Source of the DNA: Brachybacterium sacelli
Lineage (GTDB): Bacteria; Actinomycetota; Actinomycetes; Actinomycetales; Dermabacteraceae
DNA length: 64,000 nucleotides
Direction of reading: 5' to 3'
Assembly: GCF_017876545.1 (NCBI RefSeq)
Contig: NZ_JAGIOD010000001.1
Span: 868,001-932,000 of the forward strand
Shown: positions 10,321 through 18,587 of the stretch, one piece after another
Position numbering within the stretch: position 1 is the stretch's first letter
Layout of the letters: the number at the start of each line of letters is the position of its first letter
Position numbers and translations under genes: made by a program
The notes under the pieces: model-generated
What the model saw: the letters and a program-made list of their open reading frames with translations, nothing else
What the model was told of the DNA's origin: nothing
The model's database searches: none

Positions 10321-11040
10321 ATGACCTCGAAGGTGTCATCCCGCCGGGGCGGCGGCCGTCGCGTGACGGCCGCCGTCTTGGCGGTTCTCGCCCTGGTCGG
10401 CGCGGCACTGCTGGTGTTCTCGCTGACCAGTCAGGTCGGGGCGCCCCCGGAGCCCGAGCTGCGCTCGGCCGGTTCCGCCGCCTCCGATGGCGGGGGTGCG
10501 GCTCCCGAGGACGACGCGAGCTCGTCAGAGCCCACCGAGCAGCCCACGGCCGAGGACGAGACCACCTCCGCCGTCGCGGATCCACTCGCGCCGTCCGAGC
10601 CGACGAGTCTGCGGATCCCCTCGCTCGGCGTCGACGAGCGTGTCTTCCCGATCGGCCTCGGCGAGAACGGTGAGCTGCTCGCCCCACGGGGGGATCGTGC
10701 GCACCAGCCGGCCTGGTTCGAGGGCTCCCCGACTCCCGGTGAGAACGGCCCCTCGGTCATCGAGGGTCACGTGACCTGGGGTGAGGAGCCGTCCGTGTTC
10801 TTCGAGCTCGGCGGGCTCGAGACCGGTGATCGCCTCGAGGCCGAGCGGGAGGACGGCACCACGGCGACCTTCGAGGTCTACGACTCGGCCCGCTATCCCA
10901 AGGACGAGTTCCCGACCCTCGCCGTGTACGGGCGCACCCAGGGCCCCGAGCTGCGGTTGATCACCTGCGGTGGCGACCTCGGCGAGGACGGCCACCACCT
11001 CGACAACACCGTCGTCTTCGCCCGGCTCGTCGCGACCTGA
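10321..11040 (+). CDS. Class F-like sortase
   Basis: This 239-aa transpeptidase has an N-terminal signal anchor (about 15-38). A Ser/Glu/Pro-rich linker follows (40-95), then the sortase beta-barrel (about 98-239). The catalytic histidine is in VIEGHVTW, the cysteine in LITCGG and the arginine in VVFARL. Sortases cleave a C-terminal motif on secreted proteins and join them to the wall peptidoglycan. It is co-transcribed with the CHRD protein (1-bp gap). Another possible client is the LAATG-ending protein at 12023-12913. Assignment to class F rather than E is tentative. Confidence 0.85.
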   Translation: MTSKVSSRRGGGRRVTAAVLAVLALVGAALLVFSLTSQVGAPPEPELRSAGSAASDGGGAAPEDDASSSEPTEQPTAEDETTSAVADPLAPSEPTSLRIPSLGVDERVFPIGLGENGELLAPRGDRAHQPAWFEGSPTPGENGPSVIEGHVTWGEEPSVFFELGGLETGDRLEAEREDGTTATFEVYDSARYPKDEFPTLAVYGRTQGPELRLITCGGDLGEDGHHLDNTVVFARLVAT

Positions 11041-11060
11041 CGCCGTCGCGGCCGGTCGTC

Positions 11061-11390
11061 TCACCCCTCGCGGATGGTCATCCGCGCGACACGGCCCCCG
11101 TCGACCTCGAAGGTGAAGGAGCTGCGGCCGTTGGCGTGGTTGCTGCGCCAGTCCCCGATCACCGTCACCTGAGTGCCGTCGACGGTGACCTCCTCCGGGG
11201 TGAGCACGCCCCGGGCACCGAGGAACTCGGTGTCGCTCCAGGTCTTGATGGAGTCGCGGTCGGGGAACACCCGCCCCCAGTCGTCGACCACGCCGTCGGC
11301 GGTGAAGGCGTCGAGGAAGGCCTGCTCGTCGTGCCGGTTCACGGCCTCGACGAAGGAAGCGACGGGCTCGGGAATCTCGGGCTGGGCCAT
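11061..11390 (-). CDS. SnoaL-like/NTF2-fold protein
   Basis: The protein has 109 aa with the cone-shaped NTF2/SnoaL fold pattern: an N-terminal helix pair (VASFVEAVNRHDEQAFLDAFTADGVV), a variable loop (DDWGRVFPDRDSIKTW) and closing strands (SSFTFEVDGGRVARMTIREG). Members range from small isomerases to ligand-binding domains, and no catalytic set is obvious. It is a single gene, convergent with the sortase with 20 bp between stops. The neighbouring SipW operon lies upstream on the same strand but ends 78 bp away. Confidence 0.7.
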   Translation of the reverse strand: MAQPEIPEPVASFVEAVNRHDEQAFLDAFTADGVVDDWGRVFPDRDSIKTWSDTEFLGARGVLTPEEVTVDGTQVTVIGDWRSNHANGRSSFTFEVDGGRVARMTIREG

Positions 11391-11468
11391 GGTGGATCTC
11401 CTTGCTGCTCGCGATCACTCAGGGTGCGAGCATGGCATGCCAGCTGAGTAGTACGCCAGGCCCGTGCT

Positions 11469-12026
11469 TCAGGTGCAGGCGCCGTACCCGGCGCCGAGGA
11501 AGTCGAACCCTATCGACCAGTCGTGGCTGACGGCAGAGGACGTCCACCCGCCGGGGCCGATCGCCTCGACACTCACGTCCCCCGTCCAGGTCGCGTTCCA
11601 ACCACCCGTGATGCCCCAGGCTGCCGTCGACGTTGTGGCCGGTACGTAGGTCGGCGTGTTCGCGGGGATCAACGGATAGCCCTCAGAAGTCTGCCCGCTG
11701 TCCCAGCCGTTCGGCTCGGCCTGATCGACAGTGATGGTCACCAGATACCCCGAGACGGGAAGACCGTCCTCGGACGCAGCCAGATGCAGCAGATTCGGGG
11801 CCCCATTGCGGCCCTCGCACGTGGTCGCGGCGGGGGACACGGTCCCGGCGCTCGCCGTCAGCGTGCCCGTCTCCTCGGACACCCAGGCGGCGTCGGTCTG
11901 CCGGGGCGACGCCACGTCGAGCGGAACGGCGGTCGCGACGCCGAAGCCGGTGGCGATGGCGAGCACCAGACAGGCGGCCAGCGCGAGGCGCCGGCGTGCG
12001 GTCCGTCGAGAGTTCGTGGTGGTCAT
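11469..12026 (-). CDS. Small secreted protein of the SipW operon
   Basis: I do not recognise a named family for this 185-aa protein. It has a basic N-terminus, a membrane segment (about 13-33), and ASPRQTDAAWVSEETGTLTA, which resembles the cleavage region of SipW-type precursors (an A-W-x-D/S-x-E pattern as in the two TasA-like subunits). The exported part has two cysteines and several Trp/Thr-rich strands. Its ATG overlaps the stop of the preceding gene (ATGA), so it is the last gene of the SipW operon and is probably processed by SipW. The function is inferred only from context. Confidence 0.6.
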   Translation of the reverse strand: MTTTNSRRTARRRLALAACLVLAIATGFGVATAVPLDVASPRQTDAAWVSEETGTLTASAGTVSPAATTCEGRNGAPNLLHLAASEDGLPVSGYLVTITVDQAEPNGWDSGQTSEGYPLIPANTPTYVPATTSTAAWGITGGWNATWTGDVSVEAIGPGGWTSSAVSHDWSIGFDFLGAGYGACT

Positions 12027-12913
12027 GGCCGGGAGTCCTTGTCGTGCTCGTCCTTCGTGGTCAGTGCGAGCCGTCCTCGACGCAGCGCGGCGCCGAGCAG
12101 GAGGAAGGCCGCTGCGGCGAGCAGCCAGACGGCCACGGCCATACCGGTGGCGGCGAGAAAACCGCGTGGCACCTGATCATCCGTCGTGTTGTCCGCAACC
12201 CCGGTGGTGCTCGAGTCGAACCCGCCGGTGGAGCCATCGGACCCGGTGGATCCGCCGGTGGACGTGCCGGATCCGGCGGTGGGCTTGGGGGAACCACCAG
12301 CAGAGCCGTTGGACCCCGTGGCGGCGCCGTCAGTCGCCCCCGGCGAGCCCTCTGACTCGTCGGCCGAGCCCCCATCGGACCCGCCGCCGGTGCCCCCACC
12401 CGGCGAGACCCCGAGACCCTCGCCCGCACCCCGCGCCTGCAGGCTCAGCGTCCCCGCCCGGGCCTGGGCGCTCTGTGGCGCGTCGGCGCGAAGTCTCACC
12501 TGCACCAGCAGCCATTTCTGGTCGGTGGCCGCCTGGGTACCGAGGTCGTAGGACTGACCGGAGGTGGCCCCGCGGTCCTCGAGCAGGGTCCTCCCGCCGG
12601 CACACTCCGTGGAGGTCGGCCGAGACGCGCAGGCCTCGACGCTCACCTCGACGTGCTCGGCGAGGGCACCGCCGACCACCAGGGCCCGCGAGATCGTCCC
12701 GTCCTCGACGTCCGGGGCCGAGACCTTCACGGCCCAGCGCATGGTGTCACCGGGGGAGAGGTTCTCCGCCCCGTCGGAGGTCACCGAGAGCAGTTCCAGG
12801 TAGCGGCCCTGCACGACCTGCTCGGTGCCCTCGGCGCGCGCGATCGTGGACATGGCGAGCAGGAGAACGAGGGCGGCGCCGAGGACGACGGCGATCCGGC
12901 GGTTCGCGGTCAT
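12023..12913 (-). CDS. Exported protein with Gly/Ser-rich stalk and LAATG sorting motif
   Basis: The product is a 296-aa surface protein. A signal peptide (1-28, ends STIARAEG) is followed by a folded domain of about 140 residues (LSPGDTMRWAVKVSAPDV, two cysteines). A low-complexity stalk rich in Gly, Ser and Thr follows (about 165-245). The C-terminus has FLAATG, a hydrophobic helix and the basic stop RRGR. LAATG fits the LAXTG motif used by class E sortases, so wall anchoring is likely. The ATG at 12913 overlaps the sipW stop (TGATG) with GAGGAG upstream. It may anchor or nucleate the TasA-like subunits; that role is inference. Confidence 0.65.
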   Translation of the reverse strand: MTANRRIAVVLGAALVLLLAMSTIARAEGTEQVVQGRYLELLSVTSDGAENLSPGDTMRWAVKVSAPDVEDGTISRALVVGGALAEHVEVSVEACASRPTSTECAGGRTLLEDRGATSGQSYDLGTQAATDQKWLLVQVRLRADAPQSAQARAGTLSLQARGAGEGLGVSPGGGTGGGSDGGSADESEGSPGATDGAATGSNGSAGGSPKPTAGSGTSTGGSTGSDGSTGGFDSSTTGVADNTTDDQVPRGFLAATGMAVAVWLLAAAAFLLLGAALRRGRLALTTKDEHDKDSRP

Positions 12914-13479
12914 CACCGGCTCCTCGCCGGCGACCGGGGCCACAGGCCCCAGATCACGAACGCGGCGGCGACCACACCGAGGGGGGCCAACATCCTGGAG
13001 GTGCCCAGCTGCGCGACCAGGGGAGCGACGCCGGGCACGGAGAAGACCATGCGGCCGACCTCGGTGACTTCGTACGGAGCGGGATCGTCCTGGTCGTTGG
13101 CATCACCGCGCAAGGTGAGAAGCCGTGCGTCCGCGGTGTCGGCCGGCTCGACTGCGACCACACGGTGCGTGACCGGCAGCTCGCCGGCCCCACGTTCCAC
13201 CGTGACGATGTCGCCCACCTCCACGTCGGCGGCCTCGACCGAGCTCACCAGGGCGGCGGAGCCCACGGGGATCGTCGGCTCCATCGACCCCGAGCTGAAC
13301 AGCATCACCTGGAACCCGAGGAACGAGGTGAGCACGGCGACGACGGCGCACAGCAGACCGAGCGCCGCGGCGGCCCACAGGAGCACATCGCCGAGGACTC
13401 GCACCGCACCGCGGGTTCGGGTGCGCGGACGACGCGGACGAAGGACGATGTTCTCGGCGGTCGTGACGGTCTGTGTCAT
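12913..13479 (-). CDS. sipW: SipW-type signal peptidase I
   Basis: This 188-aa protein has an N-terminal membrane helix (about 28-52) and the catalytic serine in FSSGSMEPTIPVGS. As in ER/SipW-type peptidases, the second catalytic residue would be the histidine in LPVTHRVV rather than lysine. A second helix closes the C-terminus (about 160-182). SipW enzymes process TasA-like precursors with unusual signal peptides, exactly the two genes upstream. The start ATG has GGAGAGGA 7 bp before it. It is the third gene of the operon, 44 bp after the second subunit gene. Confidence 0.92.
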   Translation of the reverse strand: MTQTVTTAENIVLRPRRPRTRTRGAVRVLGDVLLWAAAALGLLCAVVAVLTSFLGFQVMLFSSGSMEPTIPVGSAALVSSVEAADVEVGDIVTVERGAGELPVTHRVVAVEPADTADARLLTLRGDANDQDDPAPYEVTEVGRMVFSVPGVAPLVAQLGTSRMLAPLGVVAAAFVIWGLWPRSPARSR

Positions 13480-13523
13480 GGCGAGTCCTCTCCGGGGTGA
13501 GTCTATGGGCGGGGAATGGTCGG

Positions 13524-14189
13524 TCAGAGCTGGGAGGCCGAGACGGACAGGCCCACCTGTGAGCCTGTGCCCTGCACGTCCTTGCCGGCGTCGCCGTCGC
13601 CGGGAGCGGCCACCCGCAGGTCCAGGCAGAGGCCCAGGGCGTCCTGGGAGTCCGCACCGATCTCGGTGCTCACCCCGTCCGTTCCGCTGCCGACCCCCAG
13701 GTAGGAGTCCGGCCCGCCGGCGAGGTAGGTCGCTCCGGCGCTGAAGTCCGTGGCGGTGCACTGGGCGGTCGAGGCCTCCCGGGCGACCACCCGGTACTCG
13801 AGCACCCCCGCGAGGGCGCCGTCGGCGGAGACGTCCTCGAGCAGCACCTGGCCGCCCCGGGTGGAGCCCGAGGCGGTACGGAGGTTGAGCCAGCCGTAGT
13901 GGGACTCGCCCGCGGTGGGGGCCTCGTAGGTCCCGCCCGGCGCGAGTCCGGTGAGGTCCGCCGCGAGAGTCGCGGGATCCCCGGGGCCGTGGTGGGCCCA
14001 GCCGGTGCCGGCTGCTTGGGACTGCGTCTCGAAGGTGCCGGCGGTGAACGTGGCCGTGGCCGCCTCCGGATCGTGCCAGGCGGCCACGGTCACGGCGCTC
14101 GCCATGCCGAGGGCGAGCCCGCCCGCCAGGATGCCGAGCACCCTGGCGGGACGGGCCGTGCCCTCTCGGGTCTCCTGGCGCGGGGACAT
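13524..14189 (-). CDS. SipW-dependent TasA/camelysin-like secreted protein 2
   Basis: The precursor has 221 aa. The signal region (RVLGILAGGLALGMASAVTV) followed by AAWHDPEAATATFTAGTFE is the typical SipW/alternate-type signal peptide, with the W-x-D-x-E-x-A-x-x-x-F pattern after the membrane segment. The mature part (about 40-221) is predicted beta-rich with two cysteine-containing regions. Relatives in Bacillus (TasA, CalY) form extracellular fibres in biofilms; fibre formation here is inferred. The start overlaps the preceding stop as TGATG, so the two subunits are made from one message. Confidence 0.8.
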   Translation of the reverse strand: MSPRQETREGTARPARVLGILAGGLALGMASAVTVAAWHDPEAATATFTAGTFETQSQAAGTGWAHHGPGDPATLAADLTGLAPGGTYEAPTAGESHYGWLNLRTASGSTRGGQVLLEDVSADGALAGVLEYRVVAREASTAQCTATDFSAGATYLAGGPDSYLGVGSGTDGVSTEIGADSQDALGLCLDLRVAAPGDGDAGKDVQGTGSQVGLSVSASQL

Positions 14190-14812
14190 CAGGCCAGCGA
14201 GCTGCCCGAGGTGCCGGTCAGCGTCCAGGTGACGTCGGCCTTCTCGCCCTGGTCGAGCTCGGAGTCGGCGGTGACGGTGACCTTCATGTACACCACGTCA
14301 TCGAGCGCGTCGAGTTCGAAGATTCCGTCGTGGGTGGCGCCCGAGGTGACGGACTCCGAGCTGATCATCGTGTCGATCGTTTCGGTGCCTTTGATGTCGT
14401 TGACCTGCTGGATCTGATAGGTCAGGTTGTCCGCAGCGTCGCCGGTCGCCGACACGGCACCGTCCACGCTCGCCGCGTAGTCGGAGGTCTGGTTCAGACG
14501 CACCGCGTACACGGCGGTGGCCGAGTCGTGGGGCGAGAGGTTGCCCGCCAGCTCGCTGAAGTTCAGCGTCAGCGGGGACTCCGGGGCGGTGGCGTTGAAG
14601 TTCGTGCCGTCGGTGCTGCTCTCGAGCGCGAAGGAGCCGGCGGCGAAGCTGCCCTGGGCGGCTTCCTGATCGGTCCACGACGCGAGGGTCAGGACCCCGC
14701 CGAGCCCGAGCACGAGCCCGCCGGCGGTGATCGCCAGCAGTTTGCGCCGACGCTGGGAGGGCTCGCGCTCCTCGGTCATGGTCTGGGTGTTCTCGGTGTT
14801 CTGAGTGTTCAT
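14189..14812 (-). CDS. SipW-dependent TasA/camelysin-like secreted protein 1
   Basis: The precursor has 207 aa and is first in the SipW operon. The N-terminal tail (MTEEREPSQRRRK) precedes a membrane segment (LLAITAGGLVLGLGGVLTL), then SWTDQEAAQGSFAAGSF, the SipW-type cleavage region. The mature domain is Thr/Ser/Asp-rich and beta-predicted, without cysteine. This looks like the main fibre or matrix subunit, processed by the peptidase encoded two genes downstream. Its upstream region contains the inverted repeat CTGGT-N3-ACCAG (about 14853-14865), facing the response regulator gene. Confidence 0.82.
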   Translation of the reverse strand: MNTQNTENTQTMTEEREPSQRRRKLLAITAGGLVLGLGGVLTLASWTDQEAAQGSFAAGSFALESSTDGTNFNATAPESPLTLNFSELAGNLSPHDSATAVYAVRLNQTSDYAASVDGAVSATGDAADNLTYQIQQVNDIKGTETIDTMISSESVTSGATHDGIFELDALDDVVYMKVTVTADSELDQGEKADVTWTLTGTSGSSLA

Positions 14813-14968
14813 GGCCCCTGCTCCGTCCTGCCGGTTGTGCCCGGCCCTTTATGCTGGTGAGACCAGTAAGCGACAGGAACGGCCGGGTCGTCGGCGACCA
14901 TGCGTGGAAACACGCAGATACTGTGGTGCCAGCTCCCGTGCACCGCGCGGGACCGGGGAGGAGAGGCC

Positions 14969-15658
14969 ATGCGCAGCGCAGATGCTGCTCGGCGGCGCGC
15001 TCGTCCGCTGCGCGTGAGCGTCGTCGAGGACGAGGCCCTGATGCGCTCGATGCTGGCCCGGACGGTCGACGAGGCCGAGGGGATGCGGGTCGTCCACGAG
15101 CTCGACAGTGCGGCGGCCGCGCGGCTCGCGATCTCGCCGCGCAGCACCGACGTCGCCCTGCTCGACGTCAACCTCGGCGACGGCAACGGGGTCAAGCTCG
15201 GCCTCGAGCTGCAGCGCGCCGACCCCCGGATCGCGATCATGCTGCTGTCCAGCCTCGATGTGATGGGCCTGTTCCTGTCCGTCCAGGACGAGGTCAGCGA
15301 GCCGTGGAGCTACCTGTCCAAGCGGTCCTCGTTCACGCGCGACGTGCTGCTCGGGGCGATCGAGGCGACCGCCGACGGCGAGGTCGTCATCGATCCCAGC
15401 CTGGTCCAGCGCTCCCGACCCCGGGCCGGCACCCCGGTGGCCGGCCTCACCACGGCCCAGTTCGACGTGCTGAGACTGGTGGCCGAGGGCCTGTCGAATG
15501 AGGCGGTCGCCGGGCGGCTGCATCTCTCCGAACGCTCGGTGGAGAGCCACCTGCTGGCCATCTACCGCCGCCTGGGCGTCGACGGCGAGGGCGCGAACCG
15601 ACGGGTGCGGGCGGTGCTGGTCTTCCTGGAGCAGACCGGACGCACGTGGCAGCGATGA
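14969..15658 (+). CDS. LuxR/NarL-family response regulator
   Basis: The protein has 229 aa. The receiver domain (about 13-135) shows the acidic pocket VVEDEALM, the phospho-acceptor aspartate in VALLDVNLGDGNG and the lysine in YLSKRSS. The C-terminal LuxR HTH (about 160-225) reads LTTAQFDVLRLVAEGLSNEA and ERSVESHLLAIYRRLG. The ATG at 14969 is preceded by GGGGAGGAGAG. It is translationally coupled to the histidine kinase gene and divergent from the SipW operon, which is therefore its most obvious target. Confidence 0.9.
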   Translation: MRSADAARRRARPLRVSVVEDEALMRSMLARTVDEAEGMRVVHELDSAAAARLAISPRSTDVALLDVNLGDGNGVKLGLELQRADPRIAIMLLSSLDVMGLFLSVQDEVSEPWSYLSKRSSFTRDVLLGAIEATADGEVVIDPSLVQRSRPRAGTPVAGLTTAQFDVLRLVAEGLSNEAVAGRLHLSERSVESHLLAIYRRLGVDGEGANRRVRAVLVFLEQTGRTWQR

Positions 15659-16794
15659 CCGGCATCGAGCGCGCGATCTGGTGGCGGAGGGCACGCATCG
15701 CGGCTCTGGTCGCGACCGTCAACGTGGTGGGCTTCGCCGCGGTCGTGGCCGAGCAGGCCGTCGAATGGAGCAGCTCCTGGACCGCTGCCTCCCTGATCTG
15801 GTGGGTGGGCGGGACCACCCTGGTGATCGGGCTCGTGCTGGTGGCGGTCGTGACGGCCCTGGGTGCGGTGATCCGCATCTGGTGGGTGCGCGTCGGCCTC
15901 GCCGTGGTCCTCACCGCTGTTCAGGCGCTGGTGCGCACCTCGCTGCTGCTGCCCGCCACGGAGGCCGGATCCGCGAGTCCCCGGGTGGCCGTCATCTGGG
16001 GCACCGGGATGATCGGCTACACGGTCGCCCTCGGAGCGGGATACCTGGTGGTCGCCCTGCTGGCGCGCGAGGACCGGGAGCGGGCCCGCCGCGAGGCCGA
16101 GCAGGGCAAGGCCCGCCAGGCGATCTCGGACCTGGAGGGGGAGGAGCTGCGGGTGCGACGCCTGGTCGCCGACAAGCTGCACGGGGCCGTGCAACACCGG
16201 CTGGTGGTGATCGCGAGCGGTCTGGACCGGGCAGCCGCCGAGCTGGACGGCCCGACGGCCACCCGCTGGGCGCCGACCCTGCGCGACTGGGCGCAGGACC
16301 TCGACGAGCTGCGGGAGGAGGACGTGCGGGTGCTGAGCCACAGCCTCTTCCCCTCCGGCGCGGATCTCGGCGCGTACGAGGCGATCCGGGCCCTGCTGGA
16401 CCGCCTGCCCGCGAGCGTCGCGGCCTCGGTGGTGCTCGGGCCGCGGATGCAGGAGCTGGTCCACGCCCACCACGCGCCGCTGACTCTGGTGGACCGACTG
16501 GTGGTCGTGTACACGGTCGAGGAGGCCGTGACCAATGCGATCAAGCACGGCGGCGCCGAGACCGTCACCGTGCAGGTCGAGGTCGAGCAGCACACCGAGG
16601 CCCCCTGGGTCCTGGACGTGGTCATCGACGACGACGGTCACGGCCCGCAGACCGCGGAACCTGCCCTGTCGGGCCTCGCCCGGCACCGGGCCCGTGCCGA
16701 GGCCCGCGGTGGGTCGCTCGAGCTGGGGCACGCTCCCGATGGCGGCGGCCGGCTGCACCTGGTGCTGCCCTTCACCCCCGTCGTCGGTGCATGA
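15655..16794 (+). CDS. Sensor histidine kinase, DesK/NarX type
   Basis: The protein has 379 aa. About four N-terminal membrane helices (15-130) have very short external loops, suggesting that it senses the membrane. The dimerisation and phospho-acceptor helix is around LVADKLHGAVQHRLVVIASGL. Here the residue after the candidate histidine is Gly instead of the usual Asp or Glu. The HATPase domain has EEAVTNAIKHGG (N-box) and VVIDDDGHGPQ (G1-like). The ATG overlaps the regulator stop (ATGA). The signal is unknown. Confidence 0.85.
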   Translation: MTGIERAIWWRRARIAALVATVNVVGFAAVVAEQAVEWSSSWTAASLIWWVGGTTLVIGLVLVAVVTALGAVIRIWWVRVGLAVVLTAVQALVRTSLLLPATEAGSASPRVAVIWGTGMIGYTVALGAGYLVVALLAREDRERARREAEQGKARQAISDLEGEELRVRRLVADKLHGAVQHRLVVIASGLDRAAAELDGPTATRWAPTLRDWAQDLDELREEDVRVLSHSLFPSGADLGAYEAIRALLDRLPASVAASVVLGPRMQELVHAHHAPLTLVDRLVVVYTVEEAVTNAIKHGGAETVTVQVEVEQHTEAPWVLDVVIDDDGHGPQTAEPALSGLARHRARAEARGGSLELGHAPDGGGRLHLVLPFTPVVGA

Positions 16795-16834
16795 CGCTGG
16801 AGGAAGTCGGCGTACGACCGCCGTCCGGGGTGAC

Positions 16835-17704
16835 CTACACCGGGTAGTCGACGAAGGCGAAAGCCGAACCGTCCGGTGCCCAGCTGGGGACGTTCATCGT
16901 CCCCTGACCGCCGTGCAGCGCGACCAGCGTCGTCGGCTCCCGCCACGCCCCGAACCGCACCAGGCGCAGCTCGACGGGCCGGTCCGCGGGGTGGCCGACG
17001 GTGCCGGGCGGGAAGCTCACGTAGACGAGGACGTCCCCGGTGGGGGCGACATGGGGGAACCAGTTGACCCGCTCGTCGTCGGTGAGCTGCTCGAGCCCGG
17101 TGCCGTCGGGGCGGATCCGCGCCAGCTGCGCATGCCCGGGCGTGGCCGAGAACTGCTCGGTGTTGAACAGGATCCAGCTGCCGTCGGGGGTCCACGCGGG
17201 TCCGTCGGCCGGGCCGGGAGCGGTGGTGAGCGCCCGGTCGTTCGCGCCCTCGACATCCAGCAGGTGGATCGTGGCCGACGCCTCCAGCCGCACGTAGGCC
17301 AGCTGCTTCCCGTCCGGGCTCACGCCGTGCAGGAAGTGGAGGGGACCGTCCTCGCGGGTCACGCGGCGCAGCGGGGCGCCCTCGAAGCTGACGTGCCAGA
17401 TGTGGTGGTCGCTCGCGGAGGCGAACACCCCGCTGCCGTCCGGGGCGAGCACGTGGTCGTTGTTCACCGGTGGCAGCCCCGGCACATCCAGCAGCTCCGG
17501 ATCGGCCGAGCCGTCCGCCGGCAGGAACCAGAGCTTCCCGTCCCCGTTGACGAGCAGGCGTCCGTCGTCCGTCCAGTTCGGCGCCTCGTAGAGACGCTCG
17601 GCGGACTCGTGCACCGTGGTCACGGCACCGCTCGCCCGGTCCCAGACGCGGATCCGGGAGCTCTGGTCCGGCAGAAGGTGTCGCCACGGCACGCTGTCGC
17701 TCAT
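16835..17704 (-). CDS. TolB-like beta-propeller protein
   Basis: The 289-aa protein consists of WD40/TolB-like repeats, e.g. APDGSGVFASASD, SPDGKQLAYVRL, TPDGSWILFN and APDGSAFAFVDYP. There is no signal peptide, so unlike true TolB it is probably cytosolic. Similar stand-alone propellers are annotated as oligogalacturonate-lyase-related or biopolymer-transporter TolB-like. No catalytic residues can be assigned and the function is unknown. It is a lone gene, convergent with the histidine kinase gene. Confidence 0.7.
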   Translation of the reverse strand: MSDSVPWRHLLPDQSSRIRVWDRASGAVTTVHESAERLYEAPNWTDDGRLLVNGDGKLWFLPADGSADPELLDVPGLPPVNNDHVLAPDGSGVFASASDHHIWHVSFEGAPLRRVTREDGPLHFLHGVSPDGKQLAYVRLEASATIHLLDVEGANDRALTTAPGPADGPAWTPDGSWILFNTEQFSATPGHAQLARIRPDGTGLEQLTDDERVNWFPHVAPTGDVLVYVSFPPGTVGHPADRPVELRLVRFGAWREPTTLVALHGGQGTMNVPSWAPDGSAFAFVDYPV

Positions 17705-17934
17705 GGGCGAAGTCTGTCACCACGCTCAGTCGGCGTCGATGACGAGGGCTGTGCGCCCGGGTATGCGGAGAACCGGAATCCTCCGCTCCGGAAGACCGTA
17801 CGTTCGGGGGAGGTCCGACGGTGACCCTTCAGTAGCCCTGTGCACCGGCCGTAGCGTCTCTCGGGCCGGATCGGGATTCCACGGAGTCCTCCGGAGATCC
17901 GGCGACACCAACACCTCGATGAGGAGTGAGAACA

Positions 17935-18330
17935 ATGGCCAGGAAGAGAATCCTTCGGGCCGGGATGTGCGCCGTCGCGACCGCCGCTCTGTCGGCGACC
18001 GCGGTCGGCGGGATGGCAGCGAGCGCATCCGCGACGGGAACCAGCGATGCGGAGGCGAAGGCCCTCCACGGCTGCCCGTCCGGGGCGGTCTGCATATACG
18101 ACGACGCCGCCTGGGAAGCCAAGCAGCCGGAGCACATGTACTGGTCGTACGGGCCGCACAAGCTCTACGACGAGTACGGGACACACGCGCTGGTCAACAA
18201 CCAGACCGGGGGAGCGACCATGACGCTGTGCGAGGGGGCCGATGGGACGAACTGCATCGACCCGCGGCCCGCCCCGGCCACGGAGTTCCCGGATCTGACC
18301 CGGTTCAACTCGGTCAAGCTCGCCGCCTGA
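17935..18330 (+). CDS. Secreted peptidase inhibitor family I36-like protein
   Basis: The precursor has 131 aa. A signal peptide (about 1-35, ends SASA) is followed by a small crystallin-like domain with paired cysteines: CPSGAVCIYDD near the start, then TLCEGADGTNC. The YDEYGTHALVNNQTGGA stretch fits the I36 (SMPI-like) inhibitors of Streptomyces metalloproteases. Inhibitory activity is inferred from the family only. GAGGAG lies 8 bp before the ATG at 17935, and a GTG nine bases earlier is not needed. A GC-rich terminator hairpin follows. Confidence 0.78.
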   Translation: MARKRILRAGMCAVATAALSATAVGGMAASASATGTSDAEAKALHGCPSGAVCIYDDAAWEAKQPEHMYWSYGPHKLYDEYGTHALVNNQTGGATMTLCEGADGTNCIDPRPAPATEFPDLTRFNSVKLAA

Positions 18331-18341
18331 GCGGGCATGAG

Positions 18342-18379
18342 CAGCGCGGCGCCGTCGGCCGTCCGGCGGCGCCGCGCTG
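18342..18379 (+). terminator. Terminator after the I36 gene
   Basis: A perfect 12-bp stem (18342-18353 with 18368-18379) with a 14-nt GC-rich loop starts 11 bp after the stop codon. It has no T-run, as is common in this GC range. Confidence 0.7.
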
Positions 18380-18482
18380 GCAACCCTCCGAGGCATCGCT
18401 CCGGGGGCAATTCCCTCGCCCCTCGACCCGGCGCACTGGTACGTTCGCCGAACACCCCGACCCGACGTGAGGACTGAGCATC

Positions 18483-18524
18483 GTGCTGATCGACTCGAGC
18501 CACCGCGCACTCGCTCTGCGCTGA
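18483..18524 (+). CDS. Leader peptide upstream of the ABC-F gene (13 codons)
   Basis: A short ORF starts at GTG with GAGGA 9 bp upstream and reads MLIDSSHRALALR before TGA. It lies 63 bp ahead of the ABC-F start. Its last codons form the left arm of a hairpin (18518-18524 with 18557-18563). Short ORFs before antibiotic-resistance ABC-F genes often sense ribosome stalling. This one is called from layout alone. Confidence 0.45.
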   Translation: MLIDSSHRALALR

Positions 18525-18563
18525 CGCCGTCGACCGCCCTGCCCAGGGCTCCGGTATCAGCGC
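18518..18563 (+). promoter_or_regulatory. Possible attenuator hairpin in the ABC-F leader
   Basis: GCGCTGA (18518-18524) pairs with TCAGCGC (18557-18563), enclosing a second hairpin GCCCT-GCCC-AGGGC (18536-18549). The left arm contains the stop codon of the leader ORF, so a ribosome at the end of the leader would open the outer stem. Confidence 0.45.
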
Positions 18564-18587
18564 CCCGCTGACCGCATCGGAGTCCTC

